From: Fidelibacterota bacterium | GTDB lineage: Bacteria; Fidelibacterota; Marinisomatia; SCGC-AAA003-L08; TS1B11 | DNA length: 56,914 nucleotides | NCBI GenBank assembly: GCA_020354025.1 | Contig: CP070638.1 | Span: 906,960 to 963,873 of the forward strand | Reading direction: 5' to 3' | Part shown: in pieces, positions 50,173 through 56,914 of the stretch | Numbering within the stretch: the first letter of the stretch is position 1 | Layout of the letters: each line of letters starts with the position of its first letter | The notes under the pieces: model-generated | The model's database searches: none | Told to the model about the DNA's origin: nothing | The model's input: only the letters and a program-made list of their open reading frames with translations | Translations under genes and position numbers: made by a program

Positions 50173-50488
50173 GACACTGGACCTGGACGTGAAAACCACC
50201 GAAGGAGATTTCTCACAAGAAATCTCGGGCGTCTATGTGAGTGATTTGTTGAGCGATGTCCTGGCACATGCTGATGAGGACAATCTGTGGATTACCCTCC
50301 AGGGGCATCCAAATATTATTGCGGTGGCTTCTATGAAGGACCTCGTAGGTATCGTACTGGTAAACGGCCGGATGCCAGAAGATGAGACGCTGCGGAAGGC
50401 TAATGATGAGAAAATCCCCATCATGACCACGGAGATGCAGGCGTTTGACCTGGCAGGAAAGCTGTATGGCCTTTTGGGGAAGGAATGA
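50150..50488 (+). CDS. DRTGG-domain regulatory protein (second copy)
   Basis: 112 residues with VSDLLSDVLAHADEDNLWITLQ and GIVLVNGRMPEDETLRKA, the same layout as the first DRTGG protein but only moderately similar, so the two are paralogues rather than a recent duplication. GCGAGGATC precedes the ATG. Its stop overlaps the start of the PHP gene as ATGA. The two DRTGG proteins flank the CBS-HATPase. Confidence 0.8.
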   Translation: MELTTIVETLDLDVKTTEGDFSQEISGVYVSDLLSDVLAHADEDNLWITLQGHPNIIAVASMKDLVGIVLVNGRMPEDETLRKANDEKIPIMTTEMQAFDLAGKLYGLLGKE

Positions 50489-51225
50489 GTATTATTCATG
50501 CTGACCTGCACATCCATACCTGCCTCTCTCCCTGCGCCGAACTGGAAATGTCACCGAAGGGAATCGTGAGTGAAGCGGTCAATAAGGGCATTGATATGAT
50601 CGCCGTCTGCGATCATAATTCCGCCGAAAATGTAGCAGCCGTCATTGAGGCCTCCCAACAGACCAAGCTTACCGTACTGCCGGGAATGGAGATCACGTCG
50701 AAGGAAGAGGTCCATATCGTTGGCATCTTTCGTATCCCGGAAGACACCGACCACATGCAGGCACTGGTCTACGGGCACCTTGAAGGACATAATGATACTG
50801 AAACCTTCGGTCTGCAGGTAGTGGTTGAAGCCGACGGGACTGTGACGGGATACAATGAACGGTTGTTGATTGGAGCCACCGATCTGTCGCTGGAACACGT
50901 TGTCCAGGCCATCCACGACCACAACGGCTTGGCCATCGCCGCCCACATTGATCGGGAAGGTTTCGGCATCCTTGGGCAGCTGGGTTTTATTCCACCGGAC
51001 CTTGATCTCGACGCCCTGGAGGTGTCCTCCAGGACGAGCCTCAAGGACGCCACAGCCACCTTCACTGAATACGCTGACTATCCCTTCGTCCAGTCATCCG
51101 ACGCACACCTTCTGGATGCCATCGGCTCGGGGATAACACCCCTCATGTTGGAAGCAGCTACTTTCGACGAACTCAGGATGGCGTTAAAGGGCGACCAGGG
51201 ACGCGGTGTTCATTATGAAGGGTGA
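50485..51225 (+). CDS. PHP-domain metal-dependent phosphoesterase
   Basis: 246 residues with the PHP metal motifs ADLHIHTCLSPCAE (6-19), AVCDHNSAENV, AAHIDREGFG and SSDAHLLDAIG. Relatives are phosphoesterases of the TrpH/YciV type that cleave nucleoside phosphates or short RNA. In this setting it may degrade or make the nucleotide ligand sensed by the CBS or DRTGG domains, but that is inference. It overlaps the previous gene as ATGA and is followed by the small HATPase after 12 nt. Confidence 0.88.
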   Translation: MSIIHADLHIHTCLSPCAELEMSPKGIVSEAVNKGIDMIAVCDHNSAENVAAVIEASQQTKLTVLPGMEITSKEEVHIVGIFRIPEDTDHMQALVYGHLEGHNDTETFGLQVVVEADGTVTGYNERLLIGATDLSLEHVVQAIHDHNGLAIAAHIDREGFGILGQLGFIPPDLDLDALEVSSRTSLKDATATFTEYADYPFVQSSDAHLLDAIGSGITPLMLEAATFDELRMALKGDQGRGVHYEG

Positions 51226-51237
51226 TGAAGGGGAGCG

Positions 51238-51699
51238 ATGGAGGACATGTCACTACATATTCTGGACATTGTGGAGAATTCCATCCGCGCCGGCGCCAAG
51301 GAGGTGCACATCCGAATCAACGAGGATGCAGCGGCGGACCGACTGGAGATCGAGATTGGAGATGACGGCGCCGGAATGGATCGGGCCACGCTGGAGAAAG
51401 CCCTGGACCCCTTCTATACCACCAAGTCGGTTAGGAAGGTGGGGCTGGGACTCTCTATGTTCCGGGAAGCGGCCCGAGCCGCCGGTGGGGATCTGGTCAT
51501 CCAGTCCCAGACGGGAAAGGGCACTTGGGTGAAAGCTACCTTCCAGCACAGTCATATCGACCGCCAACCCATGGGGGACCTGGCTAAAACCCTGGAGGTC
51601 CTTACCATCACCAATCCGGATGTGCGTTTCCGCTACTATCATCGAGAAGACGGCAAGGAGCACCATTTCGATTCTAATGGCCTATACCCTGAGAGCTAG
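51238..51699 (+). CDS. Small stand-alone HATPase (histidine-kinase-like ATP-binding protein)
   Basis: 153 residues covering only a GHKL ATP-binding domain: LDIVENSIRAGA (N box), GDDGAGMD (G1), the VGLGLSMFREAARAAGG lid region and GKGTWVKATF. There is no phospho-acceptor His domain. With the CBS-HATPase it gives two GHKL proteins in one cluster, as seen near NADH-dependent hydrogenase operons. Partner proteins are not in the window. 74 nt separate it from the redox operon, across which base composition changes. Confidence 0.85.
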   Translation: MEDMSLHILDIVENSIRAGAKEVHIRINEDAAADRLEIEIGDDGAGMDRATLEKALDPFYTTKSVRKVGLGLSMFREAARAAGGDLVIQSQTGKGTWVKATFQHSHIDRQPMGDLAKTLEVLTITNPDVRFRYYHREDGKEHHFDSNGLYPES

Positions 51700-51773
51700 C
51701 TGTAAAAAGCGGCGGACGGCTATGGTCACGTTATCAGTTCAATATCTATGACTTATTCTAGAAGAAATACAAT

Positions 51774-52976
51774 ATGATAATACAAAGCGATCCCACATTA
51801 GCGGCAGAAGTCCGCAGGTATGGCAAGTTTGATATCAACGCCTGTCTGCAATGTGGTAGTTGCACGGTCACATGTGATTTAACTAGTGATTCAACTTCAT
51901 TCCCTCGCAGGACAATCCAATATGTTTTGATGGGCTTGAGGAGACTTTTGAGAGGTAGCCTGGAACCGTGGTTATGCTACTATTGCGGTGATTGTTCCAC
52001 GGCCTGTCCCAGACAGACAGAACCCGGCGAATCGATGATGACTTTCCGTCGGTATCTCACGGCACAATATGACTGGACAGGACTCTCCTCAAAATTGTAC
52101 CAATCGAAGGTGTGGGAGATCGGGGCGCTGCTTGTTGTAGGTGCCTTCATTACGCTCCTGATATGGCTCTTTCACGGACCCCTCATTACTGACCACGTCG
52201 AACTCAACACCTTCGCTCCCCCGGAGATTGTACACCTCTGTGACCTCATACTGGCTGGAATGCTCGCGTTTTTTCTCTTCTCAAATGCTTTTCGTATGTA
52301 CTGGTTCACCATGCACCCGGACAGCGATGCTGGAGTACTTGATGTCATGAGGGGTTTTAAACAGGACGGCTTTGGATACATCACATACCAGGGAGAAAAG
52401 GTCAGGATACCTCTCAGTTCTTTCTTGGCAGAAGCCAGGACACTGATAGTGCATGCATTCACTCAGAAACAGTTTATGAGCTGCAAAGACAATATGGGTC
52501 GATGGATAAAGCACTGGCTGCTGGCATCGGGGTACGTACTGATGTTATTCATGGTGGTTGTATTTCTATTGTGGTTTCAGACCGATAATATCTATCCCCT
52601 TTACCATCCCCAGAGATGGTTGGGCTATTACGCTACTGCTGTGCTGATCTTCGGCACGGTAGAGATCCTGATTGGCCGCATTAGGAAGAGCGAGCAGATA
52701 CACAAGTTTTCTGATTTCAGTGACTGGCTGTTCCCGATATTGTTGTTACTTACAGTTTTGAGTGGAATCCTGGTTCACATTTTCAGGTATGAGGGATTAC
52801 CACTGGCAACTTATTACACGTACGCAATTCACTTGATAATAGCCGGGCCGATGCTGGTGGTCGAGGTCCCGTTTGGCAAATGGGCTCACCTTTTATATCG
52901 TCCACTAGCGCTTTACTTCAATGCAGTTAAAGAAAGTGCGATACAAAATCAACTAACAAAAGACGAAGTCCAGTAA
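51774..52976 (+). CDS. QmoC-like HdrC-cytochrome b fusion, quinone-facing electron transfer subunit
   Basis: 400 residues. An N-terminal HdrC-type domain has two [4Fe-4S] sets: Cys24/27/30/34 (CLQCGSCTVTC) and Cys68/71/74/78 (CYYCGDCSTAC). Six membrane segments follow (about 113-133, 148-172, 245-270, 285-305, 320-340, 348-370) with His in HIFRYEG, YAIHLIIAGP and WAHLLYRP, as in HdrE/DsrM/NarI haem b proteins. This HdrC-HdrE layout is that of QmoC, which exchanges electrons with menaquinone. No qmoAB or apr genes are here; instead HdrA-NuoE follows 2 nt later. It probably anchors the complex to the membrane. Confidence 0.85.
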   Translation: MIIQSDPTLAAEVRRYGKFDINACLQCGSCTVTCDLTSDSTSFPRRTIQYVLMGLRRLLRGSLEPWLCYYCGDCSTACPRQTEPGESMMTFRRYLTAQYDWTGLSSKLYQSKVWEIGALLVVGAFITLLIWLFHGPLITDHVELNTFAPPEIVHLCDLILAGMLAFFLFSNAFRMYWFTMHPDSDAGVLDVMRGFKQDGFGYITYQGEKVRIPLSSFLAEARTLIVHAFTQKQFMSCKDNMGRWIKHWLLASGYVLMLFMVVVFLLWFQTDNIYPLYHPQRWLGYYATAVLIFGTVEILIGRIRKSEQIHKFSDFSDWLFPILLLLTVLSGILVHIFRYEGLPLATYYTYAIHLIIAGPMLVVEVPFGKWAHLLYRPLALYFNAVKESAIQNQLTKDEVQ

Positions 52977-52978
52977 TC

Positions 52979-53869
52979 ATGGAACATAATAGAACAGAGG
53001 ATAACAAAGTTGGTGCTGCCCTAGTAGTTGGTGGTGGGATCGGTGGAATGCAGGCGGCGCTCGATTTAGCCGAATCCGGGATAAAGGTCTATCTGGCTGA
53101 CAATAAATCCTCTATCGGAGGGGTAATGTCTCAACTTGATAAGACATTTCCCACCAACGATTGTGCCATGTGCACGATGGCACCAAGATTAGTTGAAATC
53201 GGCCGGCACAAAGACATTGAGAAAATCACTTTAAGCGAAGTCGAGAGCATAACGGGACAGCCCGGGAATTTCTCAGTAACAATAAAGAAGAATCCGCGCT
53301 ACATAGATGATACAAAATGCACTGGCTGCGGTGCCTGTGTTTCGAATTGTCCCACTAGAAATACGGTTCAACCCGAGGAAATTGAGGATATCGTTCTCGA
53401 ATCTCAATTTGATGAAGAGGTAACAGGAATATTAGCAAAACATAGGGATAGAAAAGGTCCCTTAATGCCGATCCTTCAAGACATCAATGCCGCTTACAAT
53501 TATTTCCCTGAAAACATATTGCGATATGTGTCACAGGAAACAGGTTACTCCCTGGCCCACATCAACCGCATAGCCACGTTCTACAGCGCATTCAGTCTAA
53601 AGCCCATAGGCAAGCATGTAATAAATATGTGCATGGGCACCGCCTGTTACGTGCGTGGAGCCGAGTTGCTGCTTGAGAAGTTTACCGAAGTATTGGGAAT
53701 AGGTGAGGGTGAGACAACACCCGATATGCTTTTTACAATCAAACCGGTCAGGTGTATCGGTTGCTGTGGACTTGCACCTGTTATGATTACCGGGGATGAC
53801 GTATACGGGAAACTTCAGCCTAAGGACATTCCTGGGATAGTAAATAAGTATCAAGCTAAGGAGCAGTAA
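52979..53869 (+). CDS. HdrA N-terminal half fused to NuoE-like [2Fe-2S] subunit
   Basis: 296 residues. Residues about 14-127 match HdrA: Rossmann VVGGGIGGMQAALDLA, SQLDKTFPTNDCAMC, PRLVEIGRHKDI and the [4Fe-4S] set CTGCGACVSNC. HdrA should continue with an NxFxxGL...PQAVPN segment, but the sequence switches at about 130-140 to a NuoE/24-kDa domain: a helical N-terminus (INAAYNYFPENILRYVS) and a thioredoxin-like fold with CMGTAC (about 218-223) and CIGCC (about 259-263), the four [2Fe-2S] ligands. The missing HdrA part reappears at the end of the gene starting at 56234. FAD binding is likely. The start lies 2 nt after the QmoC-like gene. Confidence 0.88.
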   Translation: MEHNRTEDNKVGAALVVGGGIGGMQAALDLAESGIKVYLADNKSSIGGVMSQLDKTFPTNDCAMCTMAPRLVEIGRHKDIEKITLSEVESITGQPGNFSVTIKKNPRYIDDTKCTGCGACVSNCPTRNTVQPEEIEDIVLESQFDEEVTGILAKHRDRKGPLMPILQDINAAYNYFPENILRYVSQETGYSLAHINRIATFYSAFSLKPIGKHVINMCMGTACYVRGAELLLEKFTEVLGIGEGETTPDMLFTIKPVRCIGCCGLAPVMITGDDVYGKLQPKDIPGIVNKYQAKEQ

Positions 53870-53872
53870 CAA

Positions 53873-54256
53873 ATGCCCAAATTGACGATTGAAGAATTGA
53901 GAAAGAAAAGGGAGTCAACCAAGAAGAGTATTTACTTGAGAGAAGGCAACTTTAAGGGGAAAGTAACTGTTCATATGGGAACCTGTGGTATCGCTGCAGG
54001 AGCTCGAGAAATAATGAGTACGTTCCTGGATGAATTCGATGACAGAGAGATAACCGACATAATGCTCACTTCCTCTGGTTGCGCCGGCTTGTGTTCTGAG
54101 GAACCGATGGTCACGATAGAAATGGAGGACCATGCTCCCGTCAAGTATGGGAAACTCAATCCTGAAAAGACAAAAAAAATACTTAATGAACATATTATCG
54201 AGGGGAACATGGTCGAGGAGTATATACTTGGTATAGGTTCCGAAAGGGCAGGATAA
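53873..54256 (+). CDS. HndB-like thioredoxin-fold [2Fe-2S] protein
   Basis: 127 residues. After a charged N-terminus comes a thioredoxin-like ferredoxin fold: HMGTCGIAAGAREI, then SGCAGLCSEEPMVTI, which holds the other cysteines, and KYGKLNPEKTKKIL near the end. It resembles HndB of NADP-reducing hydrogenases and the free C-terminal domain of NuoE. Only three cysteines sit in typical ligand positions (one in MGTCG, two in GCAGLC), so cluster binding is less certain than in its neighbours. It lies 3 nt after the HdrA-NuoE gene, and its stop overlaps the NuoF start by one base. Confidence 0.82.
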   Translation: MPKLTIEELRKKRESTKKSIYLREGNFKGKVTVHMGTCGIAAGAREIMSTFLDEFDDREITDIMLTSSGCAGLCSEEPMVTIEMEDHAPVKYGKLNPEKTKKILNEHIIEGNMVEEYILGIGSERAG

Positions 54257-56142
54257 TGGCCGAAAAGAGGCGCATAGAATTAATGGCGTGCGCGGGTACG
54301 GGCTGTGTTGCCGGTGGTGCTTTCCAGATAATCGAAGAATTGGGGAAAGAGATCGATGCTCGCGGACTCGGTGAGGAGGTTTCCATAGTGCCAACCGGCT
54401 GCAATGGCTTCTGCGGTCAAGGTCCACTCATGGTCGTGATACCTGATAATATTTTCTATGGGTGGCTTTCACTGGATGATATCCCTCATCTCGTTGAAGA
54501 ACATTTTCTCAAGGGCAGGCCTGTTGAAAAACTGATGTTCACGCCGCCAGAAGAAAAAGAACCGCTTCCACTGCTCTCGGAAATTCCGTTCTTCAGAAAG
54601 CAGCTGCTGATTGTTCTGAGAAACAAAGGGATCATTGATCCCGAAAAAATTGACGACTATATCGCTAGAGACGGCTATGTAGCTATAGAAAAAGTTCTTA
54701 CCTCAATGTCACCGGAAAATGTTATAGACGAAGTCTCGAAAGCAGGGCTGAGAGGTCGTGGCGGTGCAGGTTTCCCTACCGGACTGAAATGGAAAATAGC
54801 CAGTCAGCAGGATAAAACACCGAAATACTTGATAGCAAACTGTGATGAAGGTGATCCGGGTGCATACATGGACCGGAGTGTGCTCGAGTCTGACCCGCAT
54901 TCTGTTATCGAAGGCATGTCTATTGCTGCGTATGCAATAAGCTCGTCAGAGGGATTTATCTATGTCAGGACAGAGTACCCGCTGGCGTTAAAGCGGATGG
55001 AGACGGCCATTTCCCAGGCAAGAGAATATGGGCTTTTAGGTCAGGATATTTTAGGTTCCGGTTTTGATTTCGACATAGAGATAAGAGGCGGTTCAGGCGC
55101 TTTTGTGTGCGGCGAAGAAACCTCTTTGATACATTCGATTGAGGGGGATATTCCCGAACCCAGGCAGCGTCCCCCCTTCCCGGCGCAGTCAGGACTCTGG
55201 GAATGTCCTACAGTTATTAACAATGTCGAGACACTGGCGAATCTGCCTGTGATAATCGCCAGAGGTGCAGACTGGTATTCAGGAATAGGTACGGAGACTT
55301 CTAAGGGTACCAAGATATTCTCCCTGGTTGGCAAGATAAATAATACCGGTCTAATTGAAGTTCCAATGGGGATAACTCTCAATGAAGTGATCTATGAGAT
55401 CGGTGGTGGTATTCCGGACGGCAAAGCATTCAAAGCTGTGCAGACCGGAGGGCCTTCTGGAGGATGTATACCTTCCAGCCTGATAGATTCTCCGATAGAT
55501 TTTGAATCGTTGAAACAAGCAGGCTCAATGATGGGATCCGGTGGGATGATCGTTATGGATGAAGATACGTGTGTGGTGGACGTCTCAAAATTCTTTATCC
55601 AGTTCACGAACGATGAGTCCTGTGGGAAATGTGTATCCTGCCGTGACGGGAGCGATGCATTGCTGGAAGTGCTCAACAGGATATCGGATGGCGAGGGCCA
55701 GGAAGGTGACGTGGAATTTTTAGAAGAACTGGCCGAGACTGTCAAAGATGCCTCCATGTGTGGACTGGGTCAAACTCTGCCAAATCCTGTCCTGTCAACA
55801 CTGAGATATTTCAGGGATGAGTATGACGCGCATATTAATGAGAAACGATGTCCCGCGCTCCACTGTAGAAACCTGATACAATACTATATTGATCCTGACA
55901 AATGTGTCGGATGCCTTAAGTGCCTGAAAAATTGTCCCACCGAGGCAATAATGGGGGAATTGAAACATATTCATATTATAGATCAGGAGAAGTGTTCGAA
56001 ATGTGGGCAGTGCCTGGAGGAATGTCCTCCTAAGATATCCGCAGTGATAAAAGCCACCGGCAGTGACATTGACAATCTCGAACAACTTCCCGAGATCGTT
56101 GCCTGTTCCGATTGGAAAACGATGAAAATTGGAGCTGCCTGA
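54256..56142 (+). CDS. NuoF/HydB-type NADH-binding flavoprotein with extra iron-sulfur domains
   Basis: 628 residues. Residues 1-90 form a thioredoxin-like [2Fe-2S] domain with Cys12, Cys17, Cys49 and Cys53. The core (about 130-545) is NuoF: GLRGRGGAGFPTGLKW at about 164 and GDPGAYMDRS near 202 (FMN and NADH sites), GSGAFVCGEETSL at about 277, and the N3-type [4Fe-4S] motif ESCGKCVSCRDG near 455 with a later Cys in MCGLGQTLPNP. Two C-terminal ferredoxin motifs follow, CVGCLKCLKNC at about 550 and CSKCGQCLEEC at about 580. This is the layout of HydB/HndC in bifurcating enzymes. It should exchange electrons with NAD(H) in the cytoplasm. Confidence 0.93.
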   Translation: MAEKRRIELMACAGTGCVAGGAFQIIEELGKEIDARGLGEEVSIVPTGCNGFCGQGPLMVVIPDNIFYGWLSLDDIPHLVEEHFLKGRPVEKLMFTPPEEKEPLPLLSEIPFFRKQLLIVLRNKGIIDPEKIDDYIARDGYVAIEKVLTSMSPENVIDEVSKAGLRGRGGAGFPTGLKWKIASQQDKTPKYLIANCDEGDPGAYMDRSVLESDPHSVIEGMSIAAYAISSSEGFIYVRTEYPLALKRMETAISQAREYGLLGQDILGSGFDFDIEIRGGSGAFVCGEETSLIHSIEGDIPEPRQRPPFPAQSGLWECPTVINNVETLANLPVIIARGADWYSGIGTETSKGTKIFSLVGKINNTGLIEVPMGITLNEVIYEIGGGIPDGKAFKAVQTGGPSGGCIPSSLIDSPIDFESLKQAGSMMGSGGMIVMDEDTCVVDVSKFFIQFTNDESCGKCVSCRDGSDALLEVLNRISDGEGQEGDVEFLEELAETVKDASMCGLGQTLPNPVLSTLRYFRDEYDAHINEKRCPALHCRNLIQYYIDPDKCVGCLKCLKNCPTEAIMGELKHIHIIDQEKCSKCGQCLEECPPKISAVIKATGSDIDNLEQLPEIVACSDWKTMKIGAA

Positions 56143-56233
56143 TATTGATGGTTGATCCTAATAGACAAGGATTAGCTAATATCCGAATGATCATTCTAGA
56201 GCTTATAGTAAATATAATAAACCGAGAGTGGCT
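56143..56233. other. Short gap before the NuoG-HdrA gene
   Basis: 91 nt, A/T-rich, unlike the 0-3 nt joints of the rest of the operon. There may be a secondary promoter; TATAGTAAATATAATAAA near 56203-56220 includes -10-like sequence. Nothing else is seen. Confidence 0.35.
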
Positions 56234-56914
56234 ATGATCGAGCTGACTATCAATGGTAATAAAAGCGAATTCCCTGAAGATAAGACTCTACTGGAATGTT
56301 TCAGGAGTGTCGGGATAAAAATACCGACACTGTGTTATCATAAAGCACTTTCTCCTTATGGCGCCTGCAGGTTATGCCTTGTTGAGGTCAAACAGGAAGG
56401 AAGAGACCCATCTATCCAGGCATCCTGTTCTTATCCGGCGTTAGATGGATTATCTGTCGAAACTGATTCAGACAGGGTTATTAGGGCAAGAAAAGTAGTC
56501 GCGGAGCTTCTTCTTGCGAGGTGCCCTGATTCGGAGAATATCAAGAGGGTAGCATCTGATCTCGGGGTCGAAGAGCCTAGAATTCAGAAGAAAAATGATG
56601 ATTGCATTTACTGTGGGCTTTGTGAAAGAATTTGCCGGGAGAGAATGGGGAGAACAGCGATCGGATTCTCAGGCAGGGGACCGGGGAAAACAATTGAGCC
56701 ACCGTTAGGCAAACACAACGAAATGAGCTGGACTTGCGGCGCTTGTGATTTCATATGCCCTGTTGGGAAAAAGGTATCAGGATTAACAAGCATAAATGAT
56801 CCATTGCCCATTCCTAATCCATATAATTATGGCTTAGACCAGAAACCTGTCGTGCATATTCTTTATCCTCAGGCGGTTCCCAATACTCCCGTAATAGATA
56901 AGGACAAATGTATT
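56234..56914 (+). CDS. NuoG-type iron-sulfur N-terminus fused to C-terminal half of HdrA (3' truncated)
   Basis: 227 codons are open to the window end, starting at ATG 56234. Residues 1-65 form a NuoG/HydA-type [2Fe-2S] ferredoxin with Cys34, 45, 48 and 65. The LLLARCPDSENIK stretch replaces the usual His-Cys cluster. Further [4Fe-4S] motifs are Cys123/126/129/133 and a second with Cys167/170/174 (CGACDFICPVG). From about residue 190 the sequence turns into HdrA: PNPYNYGLDQKPVVHI, then LYPQAVPNTPVIDKDKC. That is where HdrA stopped in the gene at 52979. The rest of HdrA presumably lies beyond base 56914. A [FeFe]-hydrogenase H-cluster is not seen in this part. Confidence 0.85.
   Translation, partial: MIELTINGNKSEFPEDKTLLECFRSVGIKIPTLCYHKALSPYGACRLCLVEVKQEGRDPSIQASCSYPALDGLSVETDSDRVIRARKVVAELLLARCPDSENIKRVASDLGVEEPRIQKKNDDCIYCGLCERICRERMGRTAIGFSGRGPGKTIEPPLGKHNEMSWTCGACDFICPVGKKVSGLTSINDPLPIPNPYNYGLDQKPVVHILYPQAVPNTPVIDKDKCI

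Noticed and set aside
51774-52976. The HdrC-cytochrome b fusion as a plain nitrate reductase gamma subunit
   Set aside because: NarI lacks the N-terminal pair of four-cysteine clusters; the two-part layout is that of QmoC.
56234-56914. The last gene as a [FeFe]-hydrogenase HydA
   Set aside because: The [2Fe-2S] start fits, but the usual His-Cys cluster is replaced and residues after about 190 match HdrA, not the hydrogenase H-domain. The H-cluster could only lie beyond the window.

Overview
The window looks like a chromosomal segment of a bacterium of the FCB superphylum (Fibrobacterota-Chlorobi-Bacteroidota and relatives such as Marinimicrobia, KSB1, Calditrichota or Latescibacterota). The signs are a giant secreted FG-GAP protein ending in a YPNPFNP type A (type IX secretion) sorting domain, a bacterial geranylgeranylglyceryl-phosphate synthase, a Tat-exported aldo/keto reductase and several exported proteins of FCB flavour. 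I cannot name a genus. No rRNA, tRNA, CRISPR array or intact insertion sequence is visible.

Layout. (1) 1-4713 is the 3' part of a very large modular secreted protein. (2) 17685-4981 (minus strand) is a nine-gene 6-deoxyhexose operon: ribose-type ABC importer, a class II aldolase, a RhaEW aldolase-dehydrogenase, two lactate-oxidising Lut proteins (one a LutB-LutA fusion), a FucI-like isomerase and rhamnulokinase. Together they would carry L-rhamnose and/or L-fucose through lactaldehyde and lactate to pyruvate plus dihydroxyacetone phosphate. (3) 18077-29813 (plus strand) is mostly housekeeping: acylphosphatase, EF-P, biotin carrier and biotin carboxylase, glycine cleavage H protein and GcvPA, GGGP synthase, Xer recombinase, an M50 protease, a small membrane protein, glutamate formimidoyltransferase, MutL and a DUF89 protein. 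Many of these start and stop codons overlap. (4) 39820-29836 (minus strand) is an arabinose/galactoside operon: Na+ symporter, FucI-family isomerase, zinc dehydrogenase, ribulokinase, ribulose-phosphate 4-epimerase and an exported GH2 beta-galactosidase.

(5) 40-48.4 kb is a looser, more A/T-rich accessory stretch with long gaps: a secreted protein carrying the tail module of DUF2723 proteins, the Tat-exported aldo/keto reductase, a nitrilase, an exported metallo-beta-lactamase-fold hydrolase and two tandem lipoproteins, one of which may start at ATT. (6) 48857-51699 is a compact signalling set (DRTGG, CBS-HATPase, DRTGG, PHP, HATPase) of the kind found beside bifurcating hydrogenase or NADH-oxidoreductase operons. 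(7) 51774 to the end is a redox operon and the most interesting part of the window. A QmoC-like HdrC-cytochrome b fusion is followed by an HdrA front half fused to NuoE, an HndB-like [2Fe-2S] protein, a NuoF-type flavoprotein, and a NuoG-type protein whose C-terminus resumes the HdrA sequence at the point where the first half stopped.

In effect a nuoEFG-like cassette sits inside a split hdrA. The natural inference is a membrane-anchored complex linking NADH, ferredoxin and the quinone pool, possibly by flavin-based electron bifurcation or confurcation. The last gene runs off the window, so the full machine and its final partner cannot be seen.
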